NCBI GenBank assembly: GCA_964035775.1
Contig: OZ038314.1
Span: 41,871,387-41,935,386, forward strand
Source of the DNA: Osedax frankpressi
Lineage: Eukaryota; Annelida; Polychaeta; Sabellida; Siboglinidae
DNA: 64,000 nucleotides
Direction: 5' to 3'
This document shows positions 24,757 to 44,340 of the stretch, piece by piece. The notes under the pieces are model-generated. The model had not been told where the DNA came from. It ran no database searches and saw nothing but the letters and a program-made list of their open reading frames with translations. The translations under genes and the position numbers were made by a program. The first letter of the stretch is position 1, and each line of letters opens with the position of its first letter.

Positions 24757-27557
24757 TGAGTGTGTGTATGTGTGTTTATTTGTATAAGTAAATAAGTAAG
24801 TTTTTATTTTGACATTAATAAGAACTTATAGCTAATACTTATAATAATAAGTGGCAATTTACATTTTAATATGAGAGATACTAGTAGTTATTAATTACTT
24901 ATTGATACTTGTAGTTATTAATTACTTATTGATACTAGTAGTTATTAACTACTTATTGATACTTGTAGTTATTAATTACTTATTGATACTTGTAGTTATT
25001 AATTACTTATTGATACTAGTAGTTATTAACTACTTATTGATACTTGTAGTTATTAATTACTTATTGATACTTGTAGTTATTAATTACTTATTGATACTAG
25101 TAGTTATTAACTACTTATGGATACTAGTAGTTATTAATTACTTATTGATACTTGTAGTTATTAATTACTTATTGATACTAGTAGTTTTTAACTACTTATT
25201 GATACTAGTAGTTATTAATTACTTATTGATACTTCTAGTTATTAACTACTTATTGATACTAGTAGTTATTAACTACTTATTGATACTAGTAGTTATTAAC
25301 TACTTATTAATACTAGTAGTTATTAACTACTTATTGATACTAGTAGTTATTAACTACTTATTTATACTAGTAGTTATTAACTACTTATTGATACTAGTAG
25401 TTATTAACTACATATTGATACTAGTAGTTATTTACTACTTATTGATACTATTAGTTATTATTACTTATTGATACTATTAGTTATTAACTACTTATTGATA
25501 ATAGTAGTTATTGTCTACTTATTGATACTAGTAGTTTTTAACTACTTATTGATACTAGTAGTTATTAATCACTTATTGATACTAGTAGGTATTAACTACT
25601 TATTGATAATATTAGTTATTGTCTACTTATTGATATTAGTAGTTATTAACTACTTATTGATACTTGTAGTTATTAATTACTTATTGATACTTGTAGTTAT
25701 TAATTACTTATTGATACTAGTAGTTATTAACTACTTATTGATACTTGTAGTTATTAACTACTTATTGATACTAGTAGGTATTAACTACTTATTGATACTA
25801 GTAGGTATTAACTACTTATTGATACTAGTATTTATTAATTACTTAATGATACTAGTATTTATTAACTATTTATTGATACTTGTAGTTATTAACTACTTAT
25901 TGATACTAGTAGTTATTAACTACTTATTGATACTAGTTGTTATTAACTACTTATTGATACTAGTAGTTATTAACTACTTATTGATACTAGTAGTTATTAA
26001 CTACTTATTGATGCTAGTAGTTATTAATTACTTATTGATACTTGTAGTTATTAATCACTTATTGATACAATGTGGGACAGTATATTTGATACTGCATCCC
26101 ATCATTATTTAAGTTACATTGTCAGTATTGTGTACTTGATCATGTAAGTATCTCTCTTAATTTAATAAATTAGTTGTTTAAAGATAAAATTTTCAATTTA
26201 ATAATTTTGATTATAATATTAATAATGAATTCATTTTCATTAAAATGATGTAAAAAAATGTTGAGTAAAAGTAGTTAACCTTAAAGTTAGAATATTATTA
26301 TAAACCTATAAAATCAATTGAATCAGATATTAATGAGTGCGTGAGTGGTAGTATGTTTTATGTACAGTTGATTTACTTTCAGGTCTAACAGCTATAGTAG
26401 CAAGTTCACCATATGATATATCTCCTTATCTGCCCAACATCTTGATAAACTTAGTGGACCACGTCAACGACACTCAGCCAATATCGGTTTTTACATGCAT
26501 CCTTTGTTGTTTTGTTAGAAAATGTTGTAAATATTGCTCAAATACTCCTCACCTTACCTCACTTCACCTCCTCACCTCATATCATCACCTCACCTCACCT
26601 CACTTCACTTCCTCACCCCTCCTCATCTAATCACCTCATCTTACCTCACCTCCTCACCCCATCTCATTACCTCACCTTACCTCATCACCTTACCTCATCT
26701 CATCACCTCATCTTACCTCACTTCACCTCCTCACCTCATCTCATCACCTCGCCTCACCTCATCTCACCTCCTCACCTCACATCCTCACCTCACCTCACCT
26801 CCTCACATCACCTCACCTCTCCTCATCTCATATCTCCTTATTTCCTCACCTCACCTCCTCACCCCATCTCATTACCTCACCTTACCTCATCACCTTACCT
26901 CATCTCATCACCTCATCTTACCTCACTTCACCTCCTCACCTCATCTCATCACCTCGCCTCACCTCTCCTCATCTCCTCACCTCAGCTCTACTCACCTTAC
27001 CTCATCACCTCACCACCTCACCTCTCCTCATCTCTTCACCTCTCCTCATCTCTTCACCTCACCTCCTCACCTCACCTCTCCTCATCTCCTCACCTCATCT
27101 TATTACCTCACCTCACCACCTCAGCACCTCACCACCTCACCTCACCTCCTTACCTCTCCTCATCTCTTCACCTCACTTCACCGCCTCACCTCTCTTCTCC
27201 TCATCTACTCACCCCATCTCATTACCTCCTTACCTCACCTCACCTTACTTCACCTCACCTCACCTCCTCACCTCACCGCCTCATCTCATCTCTCCTCATC
27301 TCCTCACCTCATCTCACCTCTCTTCTCCTCATCTACTCAACCCATCTCATTACCTCCTTACCTCACCTCACCACCTCACCTCACCTCCTTACCTCACCTC
27401 ACCTCACCTCACCTCTCCGCAGGTCAGCGTCAAGAAGACCCTAATGCTGTTTAAACATACTCACATGGATTGTTGGCAAGAACATAAATGTAAATTTACC
27501 GTTGACCAACTAAACATTCTTAGTGACTTACTGATATCTCCAAACTACTATGCATAG
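1314..27557 (+). CDS. PSME4: Proteasome activator complex subunit 4 (PA200/Blm10), C-terminal 1036 residues, 29 exons
   Basis: PA200 is a HEAT-repeat solenoid that caps the 20S proteasome and opens its gate. Exons read in phase: 1314-1406, 3208-3263, 4651-4706, 4818-4916, 5080-5142, 5431-5526, 6163-6297, 6966-7024, 7126-7273, 9666-9829, 10969-11022, 11181-11310, 14065-14198, 14414-14527, 15079-15277, 15376-15540, 19189-19293, 20197-20288, 20637-20768, 21156-21292, 21646-21723, 22183-22259, 22452-22580, 23348-23401, 23694-23786, 24271-24345, 24512-24647, 26383-26486, 27423-27557. Blocks matching remembered human PSME4 include GDRPDNR (exon 13), [70 protein letters not shown] and DCWQEHK. The protein ends in NYYA, like the human PCYYA end that enters the 20S pocket. 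The total is 3112 nt with no stop before TAG at 27555. The N-terminal ~800 residues lie upstream of the window. Least certain are the 1314-3263 junctions and the weak acceptors at 21646 and 14065. Confidence 0.93.
1407..3165 (+). repeat. 12/18-bp satellite built on a GTAAGT donor, PSME4 intron
   Basis: Two interleaved units, GTAAGTTAGAGT (12 bp) and GTAAATGTATGTTAGAGT (18 bp), fill the intron. The first copy starts at the intron's first base, so the real 5' splice site GTAAGT is the first repeat, and the same hexamer recurs throughout. The final part (3118-3165) decays to GTAAGTTGAAGT variants, followed by 42 nt of normal intron and the acceptor at 3207. Confidence 0.95.
3264..4396 (+). repeat. 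17-bp satellite with higher-order structure, PSME4 intron
   Basis: The unit is TAGGTCTTAGCAAAGAG with variants (GTGCAGAG, GAAAAGAG, CAAATAG, AACGTGG). Variants recur in the same order (AACGTGG, then CAAATAG, then GATTAGTAGGTATTAGTGAATAC) at least five times, so multi-unit blocks were duplicated. It begins at the donor GTTAGT of exon 3208-3263, which is itself part of the repeat pattern. Confidence 0.94.
4546..4636. repeat. Short 11-bp tandem repeat in a PSME4 intron
   Basis: About eight copies of ACATTCGGCTT and variants. They lie just upstream of the acceptor of exon 4651-4706. Confidence 0.85.
5535..6120. repeat. CCCTA pentamer satellite, PSME4 intron
   Basis: A degenerate CCCTA/CCCCTA array that drifts to CCCTCT toward its 3' end. 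The complementary strand is TAGGG-rich, one A short of the animal telomere hexamer. It starts 8 nt after the 5' splice site at 5527 and stops about 40 nt before the acceptor at 6162. Confidence 0.93.
7290..9415. repeat. 12-bp satellite CATTAGTCCTCA, PSME4 intron
   Basis: About 177 copies of a 12-bp unit with two main variants, CATTAGTCCTCA and CCTTAGTCCTCA. It is stop-free in several frames on both strands, which produces meaningless ORFs of more than 700 codons. It starts 17 nt after the donor at 7274. Confidence 0.97.
9825..10728 (+). repeat. 73-bp repeat that includes the exon end and its splice donor, PSME4 intron
   Basis: About twelve copies of a 73-bp unit. The first copy begins in the last codons of exon 9666-9829, at CTAGA followed by GTTACT. 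Every later copy keeps CTAGAGTTAC, so the exon's 3' end and its 5' splice site are repeated about a dozen times. Copies also share ATTAGATATTGTACAATG and CCCAGATAAAGCAATAC. Alternating copies (ACCTTTATT versus AACTTTATT) suggest later expansion in pairs. Confidence 0.95.
10738..10948. repeat. 32-bp repeat, PSME4 intron
   Basis: About six and a half copies of a 32-bp unit containing ACATTACTTACATTAGTG and CTATCTCTACCTT. It directly follows the 73-bp array and ends 20 nt before the acceptor of exon 10969-11022. Confidence 0.94.
11340..14053. repeat. 12-bp satellite CACACCTTACCA, PSME4 intron
   Basis: About 220 copies of a 12-bp unit, with periodic variants containing CTCACTACCCTTACC that mark longer blocks. 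The array is interrupted at about 13540-13625 by degenerate C/A/T sequence. The sense strand is practically free of G. It fills the intron between exons ending 11310 and starting 14065, leaving about 30 nt and 11 nt at the two ends. Confidence 0.97.
14311..14400. repeat. 19-bp short tandem repeat, PSME4 intron
   Basis: Four to five copies of a 19-bp unit containing CCTAACAAACCCCACTTTA lie between exons 14065-14198 and 14414-14527, ending 13 nt before the acceptor. Confidence 0.85.
14528..15025 (+). repeat. Approximately 33-bp repeats starting at the splice donor, PSME4 intron
   Basis: Degenerate units contain TTAGTGAAGGGTGATTTAG and TCACTCCCACCTC. The intron's first bases (GTTAGTGAGGGGTGATTTA) are the first repeat unit, so the 5' splice site motif GTTAGTGA recurs. 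Later copies change to the form GTGATTTGGTCACT. Confidence 0.88.
15568..19130. repeat. 10/12-bp satellite CTACACACACTCA, PSME4 intron
   Basis: About 3.5 kb of ACTCACTACACAC and ACTCACCTCACAC units (mostly 12 and 10 bp). The sense strand has almost no G. It is interrupted at about 18112-18300 by unrelated AT-rich sequence. It lies between exons 15376-15540 and 19189-19293 and resembles the 11-bp array at the window start in base composition and motif. Confidence 0.96.
18112..18300. other. Unique AT-rich island inside the 15.5-19.1 kb satellite
   Basis: About 190 nt with no repeat structure (it contains GTATTTACTATATTAATTG) flanked on both sides by the same satellite. I see no exon that keeps phase with PSME4. 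It is either an insertion into the array or old intron sequence around which two arrays grew. Confidence 0.7.
19303..20140. repeat. CTACACCTTA-type degenerate satellite, PSME4 intron
   Basis: Degenerate units built from CCCTACACCTTACTA and CCCTGCACCTTACCTAAC. Larger blocks of about 180 nt repeat, for example around 19383 and 19565. The sense strand is nearly G-free. Confidence 0.92.
20289..20630 (+). repeat. GGTGTTGCTATG repeat followed by C-rich repeats, PSME4 intron
   Basis: From the donor GTTAGTTGCTATGG onward there are about ten copies of a 12-bp unit GGTGTTGCTATG (to about 20405). Then come degenerate CCCCATTAACCCCCACTCC units up to the acceptor of exon 20637-20768. The first repeat overlaps the splice donor. 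Confidence 0.9.
20775..21030. repeat. 22-bp repeat containing an inverted TGTCAG...CTGACA motif, PSME4 intron
   Basis: About eleven copies of a 22-bp unit whose core TGTCAGACTGACA is a near-perfect palindrome (TGTCAG, A, CTGACA). Copies alternate CAATAGC and CACTAGG tails. It starts immediately after donor GTTAGT at 20769. Confidence 0.92.
21298..21560. repeat. ACACC-rich degenerate repeat, PSME4 intron
   Basis: CACACCACACACCTACACACC-like sequence without a stable period, G-poor on the sense strand. Confidence 0.85.
21729..22165. repeat. Pure (CCTTC)n array, PSME4 intron
   Basis: About 87 pentamers with no visible base change, so all pyrimidine on the sense strand and all purine on the other. 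It starts 6 nt after the donor at 21724 and ends 17 nt before the acceptor, acting as an exaggerated polypyrimidine tract. Confidence 0.98.
22255..22325 (+). repeat. Short repeat of the exon end and splice donor (CTATTGTTAGTTC)
   Basis: Three to four imperfect copies of CTATTGTTAGTTCATTAT. The first is the true exon end (CTATT) and donor (GTTAGT) at 22259/22260. It is a small, early example of what the 73-bp array shows at larger scale. Confidence 0.88.
22581..23347. other. AT-rich PSME4 intron without repeats
   Basis: The intron between exons 22452-22580 and 23348-23401 is plain AT-rich sequence with no array, coding exon or element that I can see. With 6298-6965 and 9416-9665 it shows what unexpanded intron sequence looks like in this gene. 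Confidence 0.8.
23848..24258. repeat. 18-bp satellite TTTCATAAGAAATGTACG, PSME4 intron
   Basis: About 22 almost identical copies of an 18-bp unit; the first and last copies differ slightly. The 3' end (AAGAAATATATATTTCAG) is a repeat variant that forms the acceptor of exon 24271-24345. Confidence 0.97.
24693..24775. repeat. (TG)n microsatellite, PSME4 intron
   Basis: About 30 uninterrupted TG dinucleotides, then a degenerate tail, 45 nt downstream of exon 24512-24647. Confidence 0.97.
24880..26072. repeat. 27-bp satellite, PSME4 intron
   Basis: About 44 copies of a 27-bp unit containing ACTTATTGATACTAGTAG and TTATTAACT. Variants ACTTGTAGTTATTAATT and ACTAGTAGTTATTAACT alternate in blocks. 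ACTAGT is palindromic within each unit. Confidence 0.96.
26535..27416. repeat. CTCACCTCAT degenerate satellite, last PSME4 intron
   Basis: Units of CACCTCATCTCAT and CTCACCTCACCTC with 5-bp sub-periodicity and one duplicated block of roughly 190 nt (near 26650 and 26860). It has almost no G on the sense strand and runs directly into the acceptor CCGCAG of the last exon. Confidence 0.95.
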
Positions 27558-27596
27558 CCTTGACGCAAAGGTCTAGTAGGTGTGAGAAACTACCAC

Positions 27597-27607
27597 GGGG
27601 GGGGGGG
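27597..27607. repeat. Run of eleven G
   Basis: An 11-nt G homopolymer 40 nt after the PSME4 stop codon, probably in the 3' UTR, followed by GTAGGGGTGTG. Confidence 0.95.
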
Positions 27608-28078
27608 AGTAGGGGTGTGTTGCATTCTTTGATTAAATCTATTTACATCGTGCTTGAATGTATTGATTTAGAAATGTAACCGATGTATGTGTGAATGTGT
27701 GTCCGTATATCTTTTAGACCTAATATTTATATGAAATTATTAAATTTGCATTTTCAAGTTTGTCCGATAAAATATTGTAAAAATACCAAAATATTAGAAA
27801 CAAATTATTATGCAATATGTATAAATTGTTACGAGTTTGTTATTTGGATGACATATTTATTTTATGCTTGAAAATATTTTACAATATTTTTGAAATTGAT
27901 CAAGTTACCTATGTGATAATATTTAATTATCCTTGAATACGCAAGTTAATGATTGATTATTACAATTAAAATATGAAAATTTAAATCCTACTTTATTTGC
28001 CATATTTTTAATATATATATTTATACATATTTGTATTGTTATATTCTTGCAATGGGTAAAGTATGTATGGTTCCGTGA

Positions 28079-28503
28079 CTCATTTTGGAACCTGTGCTAG
28101 AATGGAACCTTCAGTTGATATTTTCTATAATCTTTGCAAACATATCTAATAAAATTATATAATAATATAGTTTAATTACTAAATAATTAGTAATAATAAA
28201 GCTATTATAATATGCTATCGTATATTTTTTATATAATTAAGAAAAATTATATTTTTAAACATTTAAATATAGGAGTATTAATAAAGTTGTACTGCGATCT
28301 GGTTACACAAATTCAAATTTATTTTAATATTTAGAATAATTACCAATAAGATTTACTTTGCAAATTATATATAATCATTTATATTTATTAATTTATAATA
28401 AATTTATTAATTATATATAATCATTTATAATTATTCACTATTTATATTTTTTTGATGGGATTGTTTATTTATCAATTCGACAACGTCCAGGTTCCAAAAT
28501 GAG
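28079..28503. mobile_element. Foldback/MITE-like element with 16-bp terminal inverted repeats
   Basis: CTCATTTTGGAACCTG at 28079-28094 is the exact reverse complement of CAGGTTCCAAAATGAG at 28488-28503. The 390 nt between are AT-rich and non-coding. The flanks show no clear target-site duplication. It lies between the convergent PSME4 and four-transmembrane genes, so a plain inverted repeat is an alternative reading. Confidence 0.55.
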
Positions 28504-28973
28504 ACATGAAAATGTATATAAATAATATGTCTAGAATTATATAAAAGTATGAGTTGGATTGTTTTAACTAGTTATATATAAAATATTTTATTAAATTAAA
28601 AACTTTAATATTTTCATAATTCTCTTTTTATAATAATAAAAAACATATCGATAATAATAATTTAAGCAATGTCGATAATCATATATTATTTATATAACAA
28701 ACAAATGATACAAAATATAATTATGATAACATGTAAAAATGTCCAAAAAAAAACAATATTTGTCATCTAGAACTGACAAAAGGCGAATACAACAATCCCA
28801 TGAGTTCGGTAGTAGTAGTTATTAATAAAGTACATTGAATGGTATCGGGAATTTGAATTCTTAGGAATATAAATAATATCAATGAACTGCTAAAGTTTAA
28901 AAATATCCACAAACTGAAAAACGTAACCCTACATGTAAACAAAATGAAAATTAACACTATCCGTTATAAAGTC

Positions 28974-40534
<11,561 letters not shown>

Positions 40535-41145
40535 GGTACTGAGTTACGGAGACCTAAAAGGAGTTCAGTACATACGTAGAACCACACGAGAAGTGGGGTT
40601 TGGATCAAGATTGGGTACTCGATTCTGGTTTAGATTTTTTCTAAATGTAAGGAAACTCATCCACTTGTCACCACTACCTCAAACAATAGTTCATAAATTG
40701 TTGTCGATTATTTACGCTTTGTACAATACGATATATTGAAAAGTGCGTGTGAATTATGCGTGTGTATGCAGGGAGTTCATTCATGCGTGACGAACTAAAT
40801 TTTAATATATTCTACGAAATCATGTGTATAAGGGTCAAAGAGATCAATCGATAGAATGTTTTATTTTTGTATATTAATACCGTACATTAATAACAAACTG
40901 ACACATTTAGTATCTTTACTATTTGTCTTCATTTTCTTAAATGAACTTTTATCTGATAAAGTCACATTCATATAATTCTTATAAAATGTATATCTCTTTG
41001 AAATAATGCAAACTAAATATCGGATAATCTTTAATCTATAAAATAGTATATAAATATAAAGAAGACATGCAGAAGTCTGCAACTTACACATTATATTTAT
41101 AAATAATCAATTTATATATATATATTTATATATATATACTATATA

Positions 41146-41200
<55 letters not shown>

Positions 41201-41618
41201 TATATATATATATATATATATAACCACATACGGTTATAGATGATACTTGCGATTAGTTCATTTAATGAATACTGAATATATAACATCCGCTATTTTTCGG
41301 GAATTACTTAAGTAATTTACAAATACAGATTGATAATGATTTTTAATGTTTAATGTTAAGTAACTGAGGTATAGATACATTATATATTGGTATAATATAG
41401 ACGGTTCACTATTCAAAATACTCTATACTACTCAAAATGCTACACTATAATATATATGTACTTAGAATTTAAATATATAATATTAGTATTATTTGTATTT
41501 ACTTTGAATAAACTGGAATAGACATCAGTGACTATATGAGTCTTACGTAATGTATATTTACGTACGTGCTTTTACATTATCTAATACATAACTCATTATT
41601 GATTTTATTATGAATTGG

Positions 41619-41666
<48 letters not shown>

Positions 41667-43029
41667 ATTAAATACAATATGTTATTGTATGTATAGGATA
41701 TAGAAGTCTAACGTATATGTTACAATTAGTTATATATTATTATATATTATTATATAAGTATATGCTAGTAATAATGTAATTAATATAATATAATGTTTAA
41801 CAGTTACTAATTATAATTCAAAATATGTGGAATGTGTGTATCAAAAATCGGATACAATTATAATTCTTAAGATAATATCCTATTGAGTTATTTTTTTTAT
41901 TTAAATACGATAGTTATTTTTAAAGTGTTGTTTTAACACGACCCATTTATGGTCTATTTTTATTGAAATATTATATAAATTAAACATAACTATTGATAAC
42001 TATATTTACGAAATTCTTGAAATATATTACCTTGTTAACATATAAATTTATATATTAATTTAATTTTATATTATTATTCTGAATTTGATATATTTAGAAA
42101 AAGGTTGAACATTGTCCAATCTGCCAAACTCCATAAACTTACGGACTTGCTTAATTTTCAATATTAATCTCTATATTTAATTGGGTATTATTTAAAATTT
42201 GTTATTAAAATACAATATTTTTTTCTTCAAATAACTCATTTTCAAATAATAAAACAAAAAAGAACTTTGTATTAAATATTAAATATTAAATACAATGATA
42301 CCTATATGAATTCATATCATTGTTTATTAGAGCTTTTAATGATATAGAATTATAGTATTAATATATATGTAAATAATAAATATACAGTTAATGTATTAAA
42401 ACAGGAAAATAACTATACTACAGTTAATACAATTGATCGGTTCCAGGTTGCATTATCCTCTCAACTATTATTATATTTTAAAACATATTGTATTGGTTAA
42501 CTTGTAAATTTGGATTGCAAACAATCAATTTTCACAAATGTTAAAATCACACCGCGGTTATTATTATAATGAGTAATCGAGGCATAAATATAATATAAAT
42601 AGTATATTTTAATGAGGGATCTTTGTAAAGATTATCAATATCATATACTTTATATTGTTATTTTGAAAGTATGATTAAAATATTGCATTTTTAGTTTGGA
42701 AAATATATTATTACAATTACCGCATATGTTTAAAAATATAGCTAAACTAATAAGTGAATACAATTAAAATATTAAGTTACTCAATTATTTACATTAACAA
42801 TATACATTTTTCTATATTATAATAATATATAAATCTTATTATTTAAATTTTTAAATAATGAAATCCTAATATTATATAGACTCACAGGAGTTATGATATG
42901 ACAAATCATAACAATATTGATAAATAATAACTAATAATTCCTTCCAATATTTATTTATATATAAATATAAAATTTAATATCTATGAATAACAGATATAAT
43001 AAATAATAGATAATATAAAATATGCAAAT
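40535..43029. other. AT-rich upstream region between divergent genes
   Basis: Should hold the 5' UTR and promoter of the minus-strand gene. Two TA tracts are present. The plus-strand frames over 40311-40739 mirror the minus-strand exon and are not genes. I see no other coding exon. Confidence 0.6.
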
Positions 43030-43033
43030 TTAA

Positions 43034-43611
43034 GGGGAGACCGCAGTGATCAAATAATAATAATTTTTTTTTTTATAAATTTATTTTTATTTACTATTTA
43101 GATTAATTTATATGTTATTAATACTGTTGTGAAATTTCAGATTGAAAAACGCAATATAAATTAAATAAATTGAATGTTTATAAGTTTTGTGAAAATAATA
43201 AATTAGTGAAAAATTGAATAAATTATTTTTATAATTTGTTTGTATAAAACCGTATATATAATGGATTTTCTAAATTTAAAATCGTGAATATTTGAATATC
43301 TATAGTTGTTTATATAGTTGTCAAATATCATATTCACGTGATCGATACAACCAATGCAATCGTTCCAAACAAAACAAAACAAACTAATTACCTTTGTTTG
43401 AATTTTCAAAGCATTATTTACGATATTCATTTCATTTTGCGTTTCTTCCTTTTGTAGCTATTTTTTAATATAATTTCTTCACATATATACATTAACTACA
43501 TACTATTATATTATATATCATATTACTTTTGTTATAAGTAAATTCATAAGTAAATTATGGGTCCTAAGAATAAGAGACAGAAGCAGGTCGAAAATATGAT
43601 CAAACAACGAA

Positions 43612-43667
<56 letters not shown>

Positions 43668-44218
43668 ATGTTTAGTATATATGTAGATATCACATTGAAT
43701 ATTTATATATTCAATAATAATAAACATTGCAAACCATACTATTTTTTTTACTATGCATAATAAATTTATAAATTATAATAAAAGTGCATAAAATTTGAAG
43801 CCGTTTTTCTCAGAATAATTATTTTCACTTGCTTACTGATTTTATATTTGCAATAACTCATTCAATATATTAGTTAATTCATTAATTTTTGTGTGTGTAT
43901 AAAGATATTATATATATTTATATAGTTACATTTTTATATTTATATATATCACAATAGATATTTGGTAATATATTTATTTATTCACATAAAAGTGTTTTTT
44001 AAGTTGTTTTTTAAATACTGTATTTCATTGTAATATATAAAAACATTTAAAATGATTTGCTAAAATATAATGATCTAACTATATTCGACTATATATTACC
44101 AATAAGTAGGTCAACAAATATTGGCACATTTCCAAGTATTGAGTACGTTATTACATTTTATATAGAGCTATATTTCCCTATTCTTTACCATGTTAAACGC
44201 GATCGCTGCGGTCTCCCC
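43034..44218 (-). mobile_element. Decayed piggyBac-like DNA transposon with TTAA target duplication
   Basis: GGGGAGACCGCAGTGATC at 43034-43051 and its reverse complement at 44201-44218 (one mismatch) form terminal inverted repeats. TTAA flanks both ends (43030-43033 and 44219-44222), the target site typical of piggyBac. On the minus strand, 43430-43203 encodes 75 residues including WNDCIGCIDHVN and a Tyr nine residues after the Asp. That spacing matches the GGVDxxDxxxxxY region near the end of piggyBac transposases. The rest of the transposase is unrecognisable and a TA tract (43612-43660) lies inside, so the element is non-autonomous. Sola3 elements also use TTAA, so the family call is probable, not certain. 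Confidence 0.68.
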
Positions 44219-44340
44219 TTAAATATCATAAAATAGTAACAATATGATCTATCATCGTAAAATATAATAATTCCAAAGACATTAAATAACATAAAAATTC
44301 AAATAATTGATTTTTTAAATATATAAAATTTATATTTATA

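Larger units (their letters stand above)
27558..28973. other. Spacer between convergent genes
   Basis: AT-rich sequence that must hold both 3' UTRs. AATAAA-like words are frequent because of base composition, so I do not assign poly(A) signals. Apart from the G run and the foldback element I see nothing coding. Confidence 0.7.
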
